From contig CBDFGV010000003.1 of NCBI GenBank assembly GCA_965247245.1, positions 2,976,001-3,040,000 on the forward strand: a stretch of DNA of 64,000 nucleotides. Direction: 5' to 3'. Source of the DNA: Tectiglobus sp965247245 (lineage in GTDB: Bacteria > Pseudomonadota > Alphaproteobacteria > Rhizobiales > Hyphomicrobiaceae). A program made the position numbers and the translations under genes. This document shows, one piece after another, positions 25,221-34,613 of this stretch. Under the pieces are notes generated by a model that was not told where the DNA came from, ran no database searches, and was given only the letters and a program-made list of their open reading frames with translations. Every line of letters starts with the position of its first letter. Position 1 is the first letter of the stretch.

Positions 25221-28200
25221 TCAGGCACCTTCACCAACCACAACGAATGGTGCCCAGTAAGCTGGGTGAACCTCATGAGCTTTGCCAGTATCGATAAGGC
25301 GGGACATTGAGAACCGCATTGCCGCCGCACGCCCCATATCAGGCTTACGGCGCATTTCAGCCATTGCAGTGGTCGTCAATTTAACTGCCGCACTTGAATA
25401 TACGGGCCAGTGTGACACCAGAACAGCTCGAGAGCCTGCATAAAAGAATGCACGCGCCAGCCCTGACAATGCCTCCTGCCCGGGAGCCCCTCCGCTTGCA
25501 GTGTTGCAGGCGGATAGAATAACCCAATCGGCATCCAGTTTCAGCTGCGCCACCTCTGATGCCGTGAGCAATCCATCGTCCTGTGGTGAAGCCGCGGCCG
25601 GAGGTGTCAATACCAACGACGGCTCATTGAGGCTGCGACTGATCGATTTGGTTTCTGCAGCGAGTAAGCCATGGGTCGCAAAGTGGACTACGCGATACTT
25701 GGACAGTTTCCCGCTCTCGCTCAGTGACTTGATAACAGCTTCGTTGGCTGCATCCTGCAATCTCAGCGTATCAGCTTCCGCGCCTAGGCTCTTCGCCACG
25801 CAGCGCAGTTCATGTGCTGTGTCTGGCAAGGGGCACAGTTGGGAAACGTTTGCGTCTCCGGTCGTGCCAGATCGATAAAAGGATTTGATGCTGCCTGCGA
25901 GCGCGATCTGCACGTCCTTGCTTAACGGAGGTGCCAGTTCGCATGACTGCGGAACAACCACTTGCGGGCAAGAGCCATTGCCAGTCAGAACAGGATCACC
26001 AACCCCGAAGTAAGGTTGATCAGCAGCGCTCTTGCCGGCATATGTCCGCAACGCCCCAAGACTCGACGCAGCCGGGAGGATCGTTATCGGATGGGACTTC
26101 ACGAGCCACGTGACCTCACGTAGATCAAGAGTGTCTTTAACAAACCTCTCTCTGGGTCGACGTCGAACAAGCACTTGAAACGGTAATGCCGCCAACACGT
26201 CTGGCGCAACAATCAAAAGGTGTCGCTTGCGAATGCGGTTCTTGAACCGCCCAAGAAGCTTTGAGTAAAGCGCATGGGCAGCATGAAGGTCGAATGGGAG
26301 TACGCTGCCGTCGGGCCCGCTCGGCGCTTGCCCAGTGAGATCAAAGCATTTGATGTCATCCCAAAGCGATGCATCGAGACCGCATCTCAACGTTCCGACA
26401 AGCTGTCGAAGTTGCCCTCGCGATACCGCAAGGCGCTGCCAAAGCGCATCCTTCCCGTCGATCAGCCATACAAAAACGCCAGACTCATTGACGACATACT
26501 GGATATAAGTTTCGTCCGGTCGCAGTTGTTTGCGAAGACGCTCGATCGTCAATGGGTGCGGCTGCGATAGCTCTGCGTAGCGTGGAAACTGTTTGCGCAA
26601 ACGTTCTTCCAAACTGACGAGGCCCTCGCGCAACTTACTGCGCTCTTCTCGCAACTGAACAACGCGGGCCTGGTTGCGTTCGCCATCAGAATTGCCAAGA
26701 GCTGTCGTGAGACCCGCATCAACTACTTCTAAGCGGCCGACTAAGTCCTGTTGTTTGCGGACGGCCACACCAAGAGCGTCTTCACCAGCAGCAAACCGCG
26801 CCGACATCTTTGCTAGAGCGCCGGCTACCGTCGCCCCGCCAAGTCGCTGGGCTGCACGAAACGTGATGGCAAGTAACTCGTCACGTTGTACATCACCCTG
26901 GCGCAACCGATCAGCATTCGTGATGATCCCACTGTAAACTTGGATCGTGTCGGCTGACGAGCGACCTTCCGATAACCGTGCCTCAATATACTTTGCGGCT
27001 CTTTGGTAAGTACGAAACGCACCTAGAAATTTCTCTTTCTTCACGAGCAAGTCGGCAATGACACGCAGTTGGTAGATAACCTGCGGATGTCCCTCGGGTA
27101 GAACGTCTTCGTAAACCGACAGCGCACGTCGCTGATACTGCATCGCTTCCTGCAACCGCCCCAAGCCGGTCAACGCACGTCCAACGCCAGCGAGACCATT
27201 GCCAAAGCTGCGGTGCTTCCGCCCGTAGATTGTATCGAAGGATTTAAGCGCCTGTTGATATCGTGGCAGGGCTTTGTCGAATTGCTTTAACTCCGCATGC
27301 AGGGCGCCAAGATTGAGAGCGGCGGTCGCCGTGCGAGCGTTGTCCAGGCCATACAGTTCTACAAACCGATCATAGGCATTGCGGGTATGCTTGAGCGCTG
27401 TCTCCGGTTTGCCTCGCCGCGAGAACACACTAGCCAGGTTGTCCAAAAGAACGGGCACTATGGGATCTTTGCGCATCGTTTCGTTGGCGTTGACGATATT
27501 CAATGCGCGCGTCAGATATTGCAGAGCGTTGTCTGAACGGTTGGTAGCATGAAAAACCATGGCCAAGTTGTTCAACACATTGACGAGGCTGGGACTGTTG
27601 ACACCATAGTTTTCTTCGAACAACTCAAGTGCTCGCGCCGCAAACTTTCCGGAGTCCTCGTGCCGCGCCATATCGCCGTACAGCACGGCCAGGTTCTCCA
27701 TGGTAAGAGCGACCTGACTATGCTTCTCCCCATAGGCTTTGCGCGCCCGCTGAAGCGCTTCTTTGTAGAACTTCTCAGCATCGTCGTATTGGCCAAGCTC
27801 TCGCTTAAGTCCCGCGAGATAGAGATAGGGATGGTGGTTAAGCTTACTGTGCTTGCCAAGCGCGCGCTCACCAATCTCGAGAGACTGCCAATAAGCCTTT
27901 TCAGCGTCGGCAAACCGACCGATACGGCGCAAGGATAGTCCATAGCGCAGATAGAGTTGAACGTTGCGCGTATCCTCCCGGCCAAAGGCTTGATCCCAGC
28001 GTTGCAACCCATTCGCATAATGGACAACAGCCTCTTCGTTCTTGCCTCGGACGTGTAAAACATCAGCCAACAATGTTGTGTTCGCTACTGTGAACCGATG
28101 ATTTGCACCAAGTGTCTTTGTGCTGCGTTCGATGACCTGACGGTAAAGACGTTCGCTTAGTTCATAGTTGCGCGTATCACGGTAAAGCTTGGCAAAGTTC

Positions 28201-29090
28201 GCCAGTAGTTGAATTGTGAATGTATGGTCGGCCCCATTCTTGGTCTCGGCATCCCTCAGCAAAGCAGTGAAAAGTGAATGCAGATCGCGCATCTTCTTTT
28301 GCTTCGCGAGAAAGTTGGCTTTGTTCTTATAGGCCTTCAGGAGCGCGGTACTTGTTTCACCTTTTATCTTGCGCGTCAGGCCAATGACATCATCAAGCAA
28401 ACGCCCGGCCACGCTTTGATCATCGTAATTGGCGTGATGAACGACAAGAGAATTCAGGACCTGGAGGTAGGCGTCGCTTGCCCGCCCCGAAGCCTGCTCG
28501 GCTATCTGCAATGCTTCAGCGTACTGTCGACGCGCCTCCTCGAGTTTCTTGAGCGCACCATTGGTTGAAGCAATGCTGGTGAGAACGACCGCGACTTGAC
28601 CATGAACTGGCCCGAACACTTCCCGCATGATGGCCAAGCTCTCTGCATACGCCTCCACGGCCTTTGCAAGCTTTCTCTGCGACTTCAGAATGTGGCCTTT
28701 CCGATTCAGAACAATCGCAGTATCAAACGATCGTGGCCCGAACTCGCTTATGACGCGTTCAAGCAAGACATTATTTTTCTGCTGAGCCGCCCCGTATTTC
28801 CTTTGCTGCTGCAGGCGACGAACTTCCGAACTGGCCTCTTTGTACCACTCAAATGCCATGCCCTGAGCCCTAACTGACTCTGCAGGCTGGGTTTGGGCAC
28901 TTGCTATCTGCGCAGCTGCCATGCTCAACATGGAGTACAACAACCCGATCAGAAAAACGTTTCGGGAAACTTGAGGTGCAAGGAAGAACGTCATCAAGAA
29001 CAACTCACCGAGTGACCTGGGCAGAACCCGCGACATGGAACGATAACCCGCGGCGAAATTTTGGCCTGGTATCAAAATCTGCCAAACCAT
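25221..29090 (-). CDS. Exported TPR-repeat protein with C-terminal CHAT (caspase-like) protease domain
   Basis: A 1289-residue protein. Near the N-terminus a hydrophobic signal (VFLIGLLYSMLSMAAAQIASA) with cleavage before QTQPAES predicts export; internal starts at 29036 or 28994 are plausible because they shorten the leader. Residues about 90-720 are tandem tetratricopeptide repeats (for example ALNIVNANE, AVLYGDMARHEDSGKFAARA). A coiled segment follows, then a CHAT domain with His1140 in VVHFATHGLL and Cys1195 in VILSACNTASGGA, both catalytic residues present. CHAT enzymes are cysteine peptidases related to separase and caspases. Export of such a protein is notable because better studied TPR-CHAT proteins act in the cytoplasm. 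It shares direction with the GNAT/NRPS genes. Confidence 0.88.
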   Translation of the reverse strand: MVWQILIPGQNFAAGYRSMSRVLPRSLGELFLMTFFLAPQVSRNVFLIGLLYSMLSMAAAQIASAQTQPAESVRAQGMAFEWYKEASSEVRRLQQQRKYGAAQQKNNVLLERVISEFGPRSFDTAIVLNRKGHILKSQRKLAKAVEAYAESLAIMREVFGPVHGQVAVVLTSIASTNGALKKLEEARRQYAEALQIAEQASGRASDAYLQVLNSLVVHHANYDDQSVAGRLLDDVIGLTRKIKGETSTALLKAYKNKANFLAKQKKMRDLHSLFTALLRDAETKNGADHTFTIQLLANFAKLYRDTRNYELSERLYRQVIERSTKTLGANHRFTVANTTLLADVLHVRGKNEEAVVHYANGLQRWDQAFGREDTRNVQLYLRYGLSLRRIGRFADAEKAYWQSLEIGERALGKHSKLNHHPYLYLAGLKRELGQYDDAEKFYKEALQRARKAYGEKHSQVALTMENLAVLYGDMARHEDSGKFAARALELFEENYGVNSPSLVNVLNNLAMVFHATNRSDNALQYLTRALNIVNANETMRKDPIVPVLLDNLASVFSRRGKPETALKHTRNAYDRFVELYGLDNARTATAALNLGALHAELKQFDKALPRYQQALKSFDTIYGRKHRSFGNGLAGVGRALTGLGRLQEAMQYQRRALSVYEDVLPEGHPQVIYQLRVIADLLVKKEKFLGAFRTYQRAAKYIEARLSEGRSSADTIQVYSGIITNADRLRQGDVQRDELLAITFRAAQRLGGATVAGALAKMSARFAAGEDALGVAVRKQQDLVGRLEVVDAGLTTALGNSDGERNQARVVQLREERSKLREGLVSLEERLRKQFPRYAELSQPHPLTIERLRKQLRPDETYIQYVVNESGVFVWLIDGKDALWQRLAVSRGQLRQLVGTLRCGLDASLWDDIKCFDLTGQAPSGPDGSVLPFDLHAAHALYSKLLGRFKNRIRKRHLLIVAPDVLAALPFQVLVRRRPRERFVKDTLDLREVTWLVKSHPITILPAASSLGALRTYAGKSAADQPYFGVGDPVLTGNGSCPQVVVPQSCELAPPLSKDVQIALAGSIKSFYRSGTTGDANVSQLCPLPDTAHELRCVAKSLGAEADTLRLQDAANEAVIKSLSESGKLSKYRVVHFATHGLLAAETKSISRSLNEPSLVLTPPAAASPQDDGLLTASEVAQLKLDADWVILSACNTASGGAPGQEALSGLARAFFYAGSRAVLVSHWPVYSSAAVKLTTTAMAEMRRKPDMGRAAAMRFSMSRLIDTGKAHEVHPAYWAPFVVVGEGA

Positions 29091-29229
29091 AGATGGGTCG
29101 CTCGATCAATCTATGGCATCTAAGATTGTTTTATGACTCTTGCCGTGCCAAGCGGGCGGTTTTCCGAGGCGTGCAGAAGCCGGAGAAAGTTTCAGTTGTA
29201 TAAGGAGCAATAGTACTGCCCGGTCGGCG

Positions 29230-30546
29230 CTACGCATTGCTCCGTGGAGGTAGGACCGCTTCACAAACGCTGACAGTATCTTTGAGGGCTGCAACAAATG
29301 CATCAAGATCACTATCGGTGACGGCAACAGTCAGTGCAATGAATCCGCGCCGCGCAACATAGAAACCGCGATCCAGTAACTCCAGAAATAGCAACTCTCT
29401 CACGCGATCATCGGCGGCATCAAGCGACGTGGGCGACCTGACCGGTCCCTCGACAGGATGCAGGTTTAATAGCGAACCAGTGCCTGAGGCGCACAGGCCA
29501 ACTCCGGTCTCGACAAACAGAGAGTTCAGTCGCTCCCGAAGAGCTTCACCCTTTTGATGTAATTCGCTAGAGATTTCCGGAGTGAATGCTTCAGTCAGAG
29601 CCGCTATCCCGGCATTCATGGACAGTACGTTATTGTTGAACGTACCAGCATGCGGCAGCGCCTCCGGGGCAGATGGATCGAACATCGACATCAGCTCCTT
29701 ACAGCCGCCGAAGGCCCCGAAGCTCATACCCCCGCCGACCCATTTACCGAGGGTGACCAGGTCTGGTTTCAAATCGAGCATGCCGTGTGCACCACTGTGA
29801 CCGAACCGCGATGTCATTACCTCATCGAAAATCAGAAGCGCTCCGGCAGCGTCCGTCTCGGTTCTCAGCATTTCGAGAAATTCAGGATCGCCCGGAATGC
29901 AGCCGCTAGACCCCATCATCGGTTCGACAAGCAAACAGGCGATGTCGTGGCCTTGCTCCCGGATAAGCGCCCGCGTCGCATCGATGTCGTTGTAGCTTCC
30001 CTTGAGATAAGGGAACGGCGCATTGATTGGGCTGCCATGACCTGCAAAGTACAGCAGCGCCCCATGGTATCCGCCGTCCATGACCATCACGCTCTCGCGG
30101 CCAGTACGGTGCCGTGCCAGCGAGACAGCCATCAGGTTCGCTTCAGTTCCGGAATTAGTGAAGCGAACGCGATCGATGGCTGGAAATCTCTCAGTGATCA
30201 ACTCACCCAAGCGCGCTTCATTTGGGTTGTGTGCTCCGAAATTGATTCCGCCTTCGACGGCCTCCGCAATAGCCTTGCGAATAGAAGGATGCGAATGACC
30301 AAACACACCTGCCGTGTATTCACCAAGAAGGTTCAAATAACGAAACCCATCGACATCCTGGATATAGGCGCCCTCTCCCGATGCGACACGAATCGGGAAC
30401 GGTCCGTGATACAGCACAGTTCGTGTGTTCCCGCCTGGCAAATGCTGGCTGGCTTGATCATGAACAGCTTTGGTCTTGGGTCTCAGAGAGGCAAATTTCT
30501 CGCGTGCTTCTAGAAGCGCATCATCAAGTGAACTATTTCTCAGCAC
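29230..30546 (-). CDS. Class III PLP aminotransferase / glutamate-1-semialdehyde aminomutase-like
   Basis: A 438-residue HemL-like fold I enzyme. It has HLPGGNTRTVLYH near the N-terminus, FTNSGTEANLMAVSLAR, MDGGYHGALLYF, LLIFDEVMTSRFG and the PLP lysine in LVTLGKWVGGGMSFGAFGG, then TFNNNVLSMNAG. The GGNTR variant is seen in catabolic HemL relatives rather than the tetrapyrrole enzyme. It is followed downstream by an amidase and a hotdog protein in reverse gene order on the same strand. Phosphonate-pathway relatives of this fold exist (PbfA lyase), and a phosphonoacetate hydrolase lies 2.7 kb away, but that link is speculative. Confidence 0.83.
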   Translation of the reverse strand: MLRNSSLDDALLEAREKFASLRPKTKAVHDQASQHLPGGNTRTVLYHGPFPIRVASGEGAYIQDVDGFRYLNLLGEYTAGVFGHSHPSIRKAIAEAVEGGINFGAHNPNEARLGELITERFPAIDRVRFTNSGTEANLMAVSLARHRTGRESVMVMDGGYHGALLYFAGHGSPINAPFPYLKGSYNDIDATRALIREQGHDIACLLVEPMMGSSGCIPGDPEFLEMLRTETDAAGALLIFDEVMTSRFGHSGAHGMLDLKPDLVTLGKWVGGGMSFGAFGGCKELMSMFDPSAPEALPHAGTFNNNVLSMNAGIAALTEAFTPEISSELHQKGEALRERLNSLFVETGVGLCASGTGSLLNLHPVEGPVRSPTSLDAADDRVRELLFLELLDRGFYVARRGFIALTVAVTDSDLDAFVAALKDTVSVCEAVLPPRSNA

Positions 30547-30673
30547 AACTCACCTCTTAGTTTTCGCATCTGAATTGCCCAGTCCCACAAGCTGAGATCC
30601 ACGGGCATTATTGTTGTCCCAAACCCTATACTTGTCGTCGAACAAGAGAGCCCTATGATACGCGGCATGCTTA

Positions 30674-32032
30674 TCAAGCCACCCACTCTGGAGCCCGGAG
30701 ATGGTAGTCGGTTTGCCCCTGATAAGCATGGCCTAGCCTAAGTGCAATGTCTTCGCGAAACCATGGCGCTGCGATTTGCAATGAGATTGGCATACCATTG
30801 CCGTCAAAGCCGCAGGGCACGGCAAGCGCCGGCACACCTGCAAACGACCAACAATATGTAAATTGAGTGATCTGGCGAATTGCCTCAAACCATTCTGGCC
30901 CTTCCTGGCCAGTTTCAGCTTTCGGTGCTCCAAATGGAATGGTTGGTGTAAGTATCGCGTCGACGCCTGCAAATGTAGAGCGGAGGCGCTGTTTGAATCC
31001 TTCGTTCCAGCGCAACGCTTCGGCATACTCACTCCCCTTGACGTCCTTACCAAGCATAGCTCGCGTGAAGACATCTCGCCCATAGTCGTCAGGCCGAGAC
31101 TCAAGTCGATCCTTATGGACGTGATAAGCATCGGCCAACAACACCTTGAACGCTAAAAGCTCGTGGCTCCTTTCGACGTCACCTAAGTCGATCTCAACGA
31201 TTTCGACGCCGAGTTCTGAAAGGACAGAGATAGCTTCTTCCATTCCGCGCGCGACGGCCGGTTCCAATCCTTCAAAAAACCAACGACGTTGAACACCGAC
31301 CCTGAGACGGGCCACATCACGGTCCAACTCGGCCATAACATTCGGTACGGGAACATCTTCGGAAATGGGATCTTCTGGATCATGCCCCGCGATCACAGCA
31401 AAGATACGCGCGACATCCGAAACTCTGCGCGCCATCGGCCCAAGCGTATCAAACCATGCTGAGACCGGTATCGAACCACGACACGAGACCCGGCCAATCG
31501 AGGGACGAAGCCCCGCGACACCGCAAAATGCAGAGGGCAGTCGTATTGATCCTCCAGTATCAGATCCAATTGATCCGACGCACATCCCAGCAGCTAGTGA
31601 TGCACCAGACCCACCACTGGATCCACCTGGAATGCGCGAGATGTCCCAGGGATTGCGAACCGGCCCGTAGTGCGTACTTTGACTGGTCGGGCCGAACACC
31701 CACTCGTGCAAATTGGCCTTTCCAACAAAGACTGCTCCAGCCCGCTTCAGGCGGTCAACTATAAACGCATCCCGGTTCGCCATGTTATTGGCGAGGGTTT
31801 TCGATCCAGCTGTCGTTATGGTACCGGCCACATCAATGTTGTCTTCTAGAGACATCGTCATGCCGGCAAGCAGTCCACACCACTCGCCTTGTGCTGAACG
31901 CTTATCAATGCCTGCAGCAGTGTCTAGAGCGGCATTTGCCGTCACAGTAAGCATTGCCTTTGTCGACGGATTCCACTTTTCAATCGCCTCCAGCCCGGAT
32001 TCTGCGGCGGAGACTGCAGAACGATTGTTCAT
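30674..32032 (-). CDS. Amidase-signature family protein lacking the catalytic lysine
   Basis: A 452-residue amidase-signature protein. The Gly/Ser-rich core is intact (PGGSSGGSGASLAAG, then SDTGGSIRLPSAFCG, supplying the cis-Ser and nucleophile Ser). The N-terminal catalytic Lys, normally in a (V/I)-K-D motif, is replaced: the sequence is MTMSLEDNIDVAG, codon GAA where AAA or AAG would be expected. The other two amidases in this window keep the lysine. It may be inactive, use another base, or have a recent single-base change (A to G). It sits between the hotdog-protein and aminotransferase genes on the same strand, so co-transcription is likely. Confidence 0.85.
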   Translation of the reverse strand: MNNRSAVSAAESGLEAIEKWNPSTKAMLTVTANAALDTAAGIDKRSAQGEWCGLLAGMTMSLEDNIDVAGTITTAGSKTLANNMANRDAFIVDRLKRAGAVFVGKANLHEWVFGPTSQSTHYGPVRNPWDISRIPGGSSGGSGASLAAGMCVGSIGSDTGGSIRLPSAFCGVAGLRPSIGRVSCRGSIPVSAWFDTLGPMARRVSDVARIFAVIAGHDPEDPISEDVPVPNVMAELDRDVARLRVGVQRRWFFEGLEPAVARGMEEAISVLSELGVEIVEIDLGDVERSHELLAFKVLLADAYHVHKDRLESRPDDYGRDVFTRAMLGKDVKGSEYAEALRWNEGFKQRLRSTFAGVDAILTPTIPFGAPKAETGQEGPEWFEAIRQITQFTYCWSFAGVPALAVPCGFDGNGMPISLQIAAPWFREDIALRLGHAYQGQTDYHLRAPEWVA

Positions 32033-32084
32033 GGTATTTTCATGCTCCTCGTACAGCTGACTACATTCGGCAAGCCGGCAACCC

Positions 32085-32888
32085 TCAATTAAGATGCGCG
32101 ACCGCCGCCTCTATCGCGGCCTTACCCGAAGCGTTGACCAGAGCCATGTGACCAACCGCACCATCAGCTGCTCTCCGTTGCATCACATCCAGTGTCTCAT
32201 CCCAGAACATGGGACGGCGAAAGCGAATGCCGATATCGATTCCGTTGGGCGGTCCATCACTAAGGCACAAAGTTGCCATCAGCGAACGCACACCCATAAG
32301 TCCTCCGGCGATTGGCGCACGATAGCCAAATTGTGCCGCGACCGCTGGATCGTAGTGGATTGCATTCCGCCCTTCGCTCGAATAATCGGAAACACGCTCA
32401 GGTGCGAAGGAGCACTGCGCAACGGACTCGTAGTGAGATAGATCCGGTTCGACCTGTCTTTGCCGCTCGATCGAATTGTCGACTGAACCGTCACGGTTCA
32501 ATCGCGTTGAGGACCGTTCGGTCTTCAATGCGACGGTACCATCCGGTAGAGTGAACGTGAACACTGACGTTATCAGTTTACCTCTTGCAACCTGTTCAGT
32601 TCGGGTGACTTCACCCGACATAAGCAAGGGCTGATTCAAAGGCACACGCTGTGAACACATAATCCGATCGGTGGTGTGAACATTGCCATTAATGGACAAG
32701 CCCGACTTGGTAGCTGCAAGAATAGCCTCATTGCAGAAGTGAGTAAGGTCAACGAAGCCATTATAGATTGAGGGGTCAATGAGGCAGCTCTTTAATCGCC
32801 GTGCCTGCAGCTCCGATGAAATGCAAAGCTCGATATCCCGGTATTTGTAACCTGGCTGCAGCTCGTTGTGGTCCGTAGGGGAAGTCAT
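32085..32888 (-). CDS. MaoC/hotdog-fold acyl dehydratase-like protein
   Basis: A 267-residue protein, apparently with two hotdog halves. The C-terminal half carries the MaoC-type segment NAIHYDPAVAAQFGYRAPIAGGL, which corresponds to the hydratase site (Asp/His region), and the first half has SSELQARRLKSCL and QPLLMSGEVTRTE. The family hydrates enoyl-CoA or binds acyl thioesters. The substrate is unknown. It is the first gene of the minus-strand set 32888-29230. The start at ATG 32888 lacks a strong ribosome site. Confidence 0.65.
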   Translation of the reverse strand: MTSPTDHNELQPGYKYRDIELCISSELQARRLKSCLIDPSIYNGFVDLTHFCNEAILAATKSGLSINGNVHTTDRIMCSQRVPLNQPLLMSGEVTRTEQVARGKLITSVFTFTLPDGTVALKTERSSTRLNRDGSVDNSIERQRQVEPDLSHYESVAQCSFAPERVSDYSSEGRNAIHYDPAVAAQFGYRAPIAGGLMGVRSLMATLCLSDGPPNGIDIGIRFRRPMFWDETLDVMQRRAADGAVGHMALVNASGKAAIEAAVAHLN

Positions 32889-33249
32889 CAGGCAATGTCT
32901 GGCAGGTGTAAGGGTCGATCGACTGATCGTTTATCATCTTGATGCTATTGAAGTTCACCAACTCCAGCAATCAGCGCTGTCGCTTCCGGAAGCACCAGTG
33001 TGATAGTTTGTCCAGCTTCTTGGTGGCGGTGCACGGTGCCCTTTTGAATCTGCCGAATGCAATGATATCGCGGTTGGACGTTTTTGTGGCATTGATCTCG
33101 AAATCTGCTACCCAAACTTGGGAAGATGCTAGGATAGAGCGCTCGGGTGAAGAGTCAGTCGGGCTCAACGATTGTCTGTCGAATGGCTAGTCAGACTCGC
33201 ACTCCACGACATTTTCACAGCGATCCTCGATCTACTAGAGAGCACTCGA
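32889..33249. other. Divergent promoter region between hotdog-protein and phosphonoacetate hydrolase genes
   Basis: The 361 bases contain no gene that could be supported; open frames here are short and have no recognisable pattern. The frame of the hydrolase extends back to 33172 but is unlikely to be translated. Confidence 0.5.
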
Positions 33250-34518
33250 ATGACAGAAAAACCAAAGTCCGTAACCTGCAACGGGCGTCAGTATCAGTAT
33301 CCCCAAAGCCCCACCGTTGTCGTGTGTATCGATGGATCTGAGCCTGGTTACATTGAGGCGGCAATTGACGGCGGACTGGCGCCAAACTTTGCGCGCCTGA
33401 TGTCTGATGGACCGGATGGCGGGGCCCACATGCTGGCCCATTCCGTCGTCCCGAGTTTCACCAACCCAAACAACATGTCGATCATCACCGGGCGACCACC
33501 GCAGGTGCACGGCATTGCAGGAAACTACTTCTTCGATCCCGACACGGGCAAGGAAGTCATGATGAACAGTCCGGAGTTTCTGCGCGCACCGACTATTATG
33601 CATGCCTTTCATGACGCCGGTGCCCGTGTCGCCGTCGTAACCGCTAAAGACAAGTTGCGCGGTCTGCTTTGCAAAGGAATAGACTTTTCCAGCGGTCGAG
33701 CCGTTGGTTTTTCATCAGAGCGCGCCGACGAGGTCACAAAAAAAGACAACGGCATCGAGGATGCGTTAGCGATGGTTCAGATGCCATTGCCAGATGTCTA
33801 TTCAGCTGACCTTTCGGAGTTTGTTATGGCCGCCGGCGTGAAGCTACTTGAACGGTTTTCGCCGGATCTCATGTATCTATCGACAACGGACTACGTTCAG
33901 CACAAGGCGGCACCAGGCTCAGAAATTGCAAATTCATTCTATGCAATGATGGACCGCTACGTCGGCGCCCTCGATGCAGCTGGCGCCGCGCTAGTGCTCA
34001 CAGCTGATCATGGTATGAATGACAAGCATGATGCGGCTCAAGAGCCGGACGTCATCTATTTGCAGGAACTGTTGGACAAATGGCTTGGCCGCGGCGTGGA
34101 AGACGGTGGAGCGCGGGTGATCCTACCGATTACTGATCCCTATGTCGTGCACCATGGCGCTTTGGGCTCCTTCGCGACAATCTATATGCCAGACAATACC
34201 GACCTACCTGCCATCGCTGATCGCCTGCAATCCATTGATGGAATTGAGCTCGCGGTGACAAAGGCCGCTGCATGCGAGCGATTTGAGTTGCCAACAGACC
34301 GCATTGGCGACCTAGTTGTCGTCTCTACGCGCAACAAAGTGCTCGGCACCTCTCCTGATCGCCATGACCTTTCAGGGCTGACCGAACCATTGCGTTCCCA
34401 CGGCGGCACCACCGAACAAGTTGTACCGATGATTGCCAATCGAAAGATCGGTGACGCTCCGCAAGGACAGTTGAGAAACTTCGATGTGTTCGATGTCGCG
34501 CTCAATCGGCTAGACTAA
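33250..34518 (+). CDS. phnA: Phosphonoacetate hydrolase
   Basis: A 422-residue member of the alkaline phosphatase superfamily that splits phosphonoacetate to acetate and phosphate. The two-zinc site is visible: Asp in VVVCIDGSEPGY, the nucleophile Thr in PSFTNPNNMSIITG, TADHGMNDKHD and the late His in RSHGGTTEQVVPM. The segment QVHGIAGNYFFDPDTG is characteristic of PhnA rather than of other phosphodiesterases. ATG 33250 is chosen over the longer frame (33172) because the protein then starts like family members. It is not beside phnX, phnW or a C-P lyase set. Neighbours are an MFS transporter (convergent) and the amidase/hotdog group (divergent). Confidence 0.88.
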   Translation: MTEKPKSVTCNGRQYQYPQSPTVVVCIDGSEPGYIEAAIDGGLAPNFARLMSDGPDGGAHMLAHSVVPSFTNPNNMSIITGRPPQVHGIAGNYFFDPDTGKEVMMNSPEFLRAPTIMHAFHDAGARVAVVTAKDKLRGLLCKGIDFSSGRAVGFSSERADEVTKKDNGIEDALAMVQMPLPDVYSADLSEFVMAAGVKLLERFSPDLMYLSTTDYVQHKAAPGSEIANSFYAMMDRYVGALDAAGAALVLTADHGMNDKHDAAQEPDVIYLQELLDKWLGRGVEDGGARVILPITDPYVVHHGALGSFATIYMPDNTDLPAIADRLQSIDGIELAVTKAAACERFELPTDRIGDLVVVSTRNKVLGTSPDRHDLSGLTEPLRSHGGTTEQVVPMIANRKIGDAPQGQLRNFDVFDVALNRLD

Positions 34519-34558
34519 GCCAATCCATTGCAGCTGCTGCCTTGGCTGGGACGGTAAA

Positions 34559-34581
34559 GCACTCACTGTTGAAGTGAGTGC
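34559..34581. terminator. Hairpin between convergent genes
   Basis: GCACTCACT (34559-34567), a five-base loop, AGTGAGTGC (34573-34581): a perfect 9-bp stem between the phosphonoacetate hydrolase and the MFS gene. There is no long T-run; on the minus strand TTTACC follows. It likely terminates both transcripts. Confidence 0.55.
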
Positions 34582-34613
34582 GCCCGTTCGAGCATTTTCC
34601 ATGAGCCTGATTT

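Noticed and set aside
29650..30513. 287-codon plus-strand frame
   Set aside because: Antisense to the HemL-like aminotransferase, which has complete catalytic motifs.
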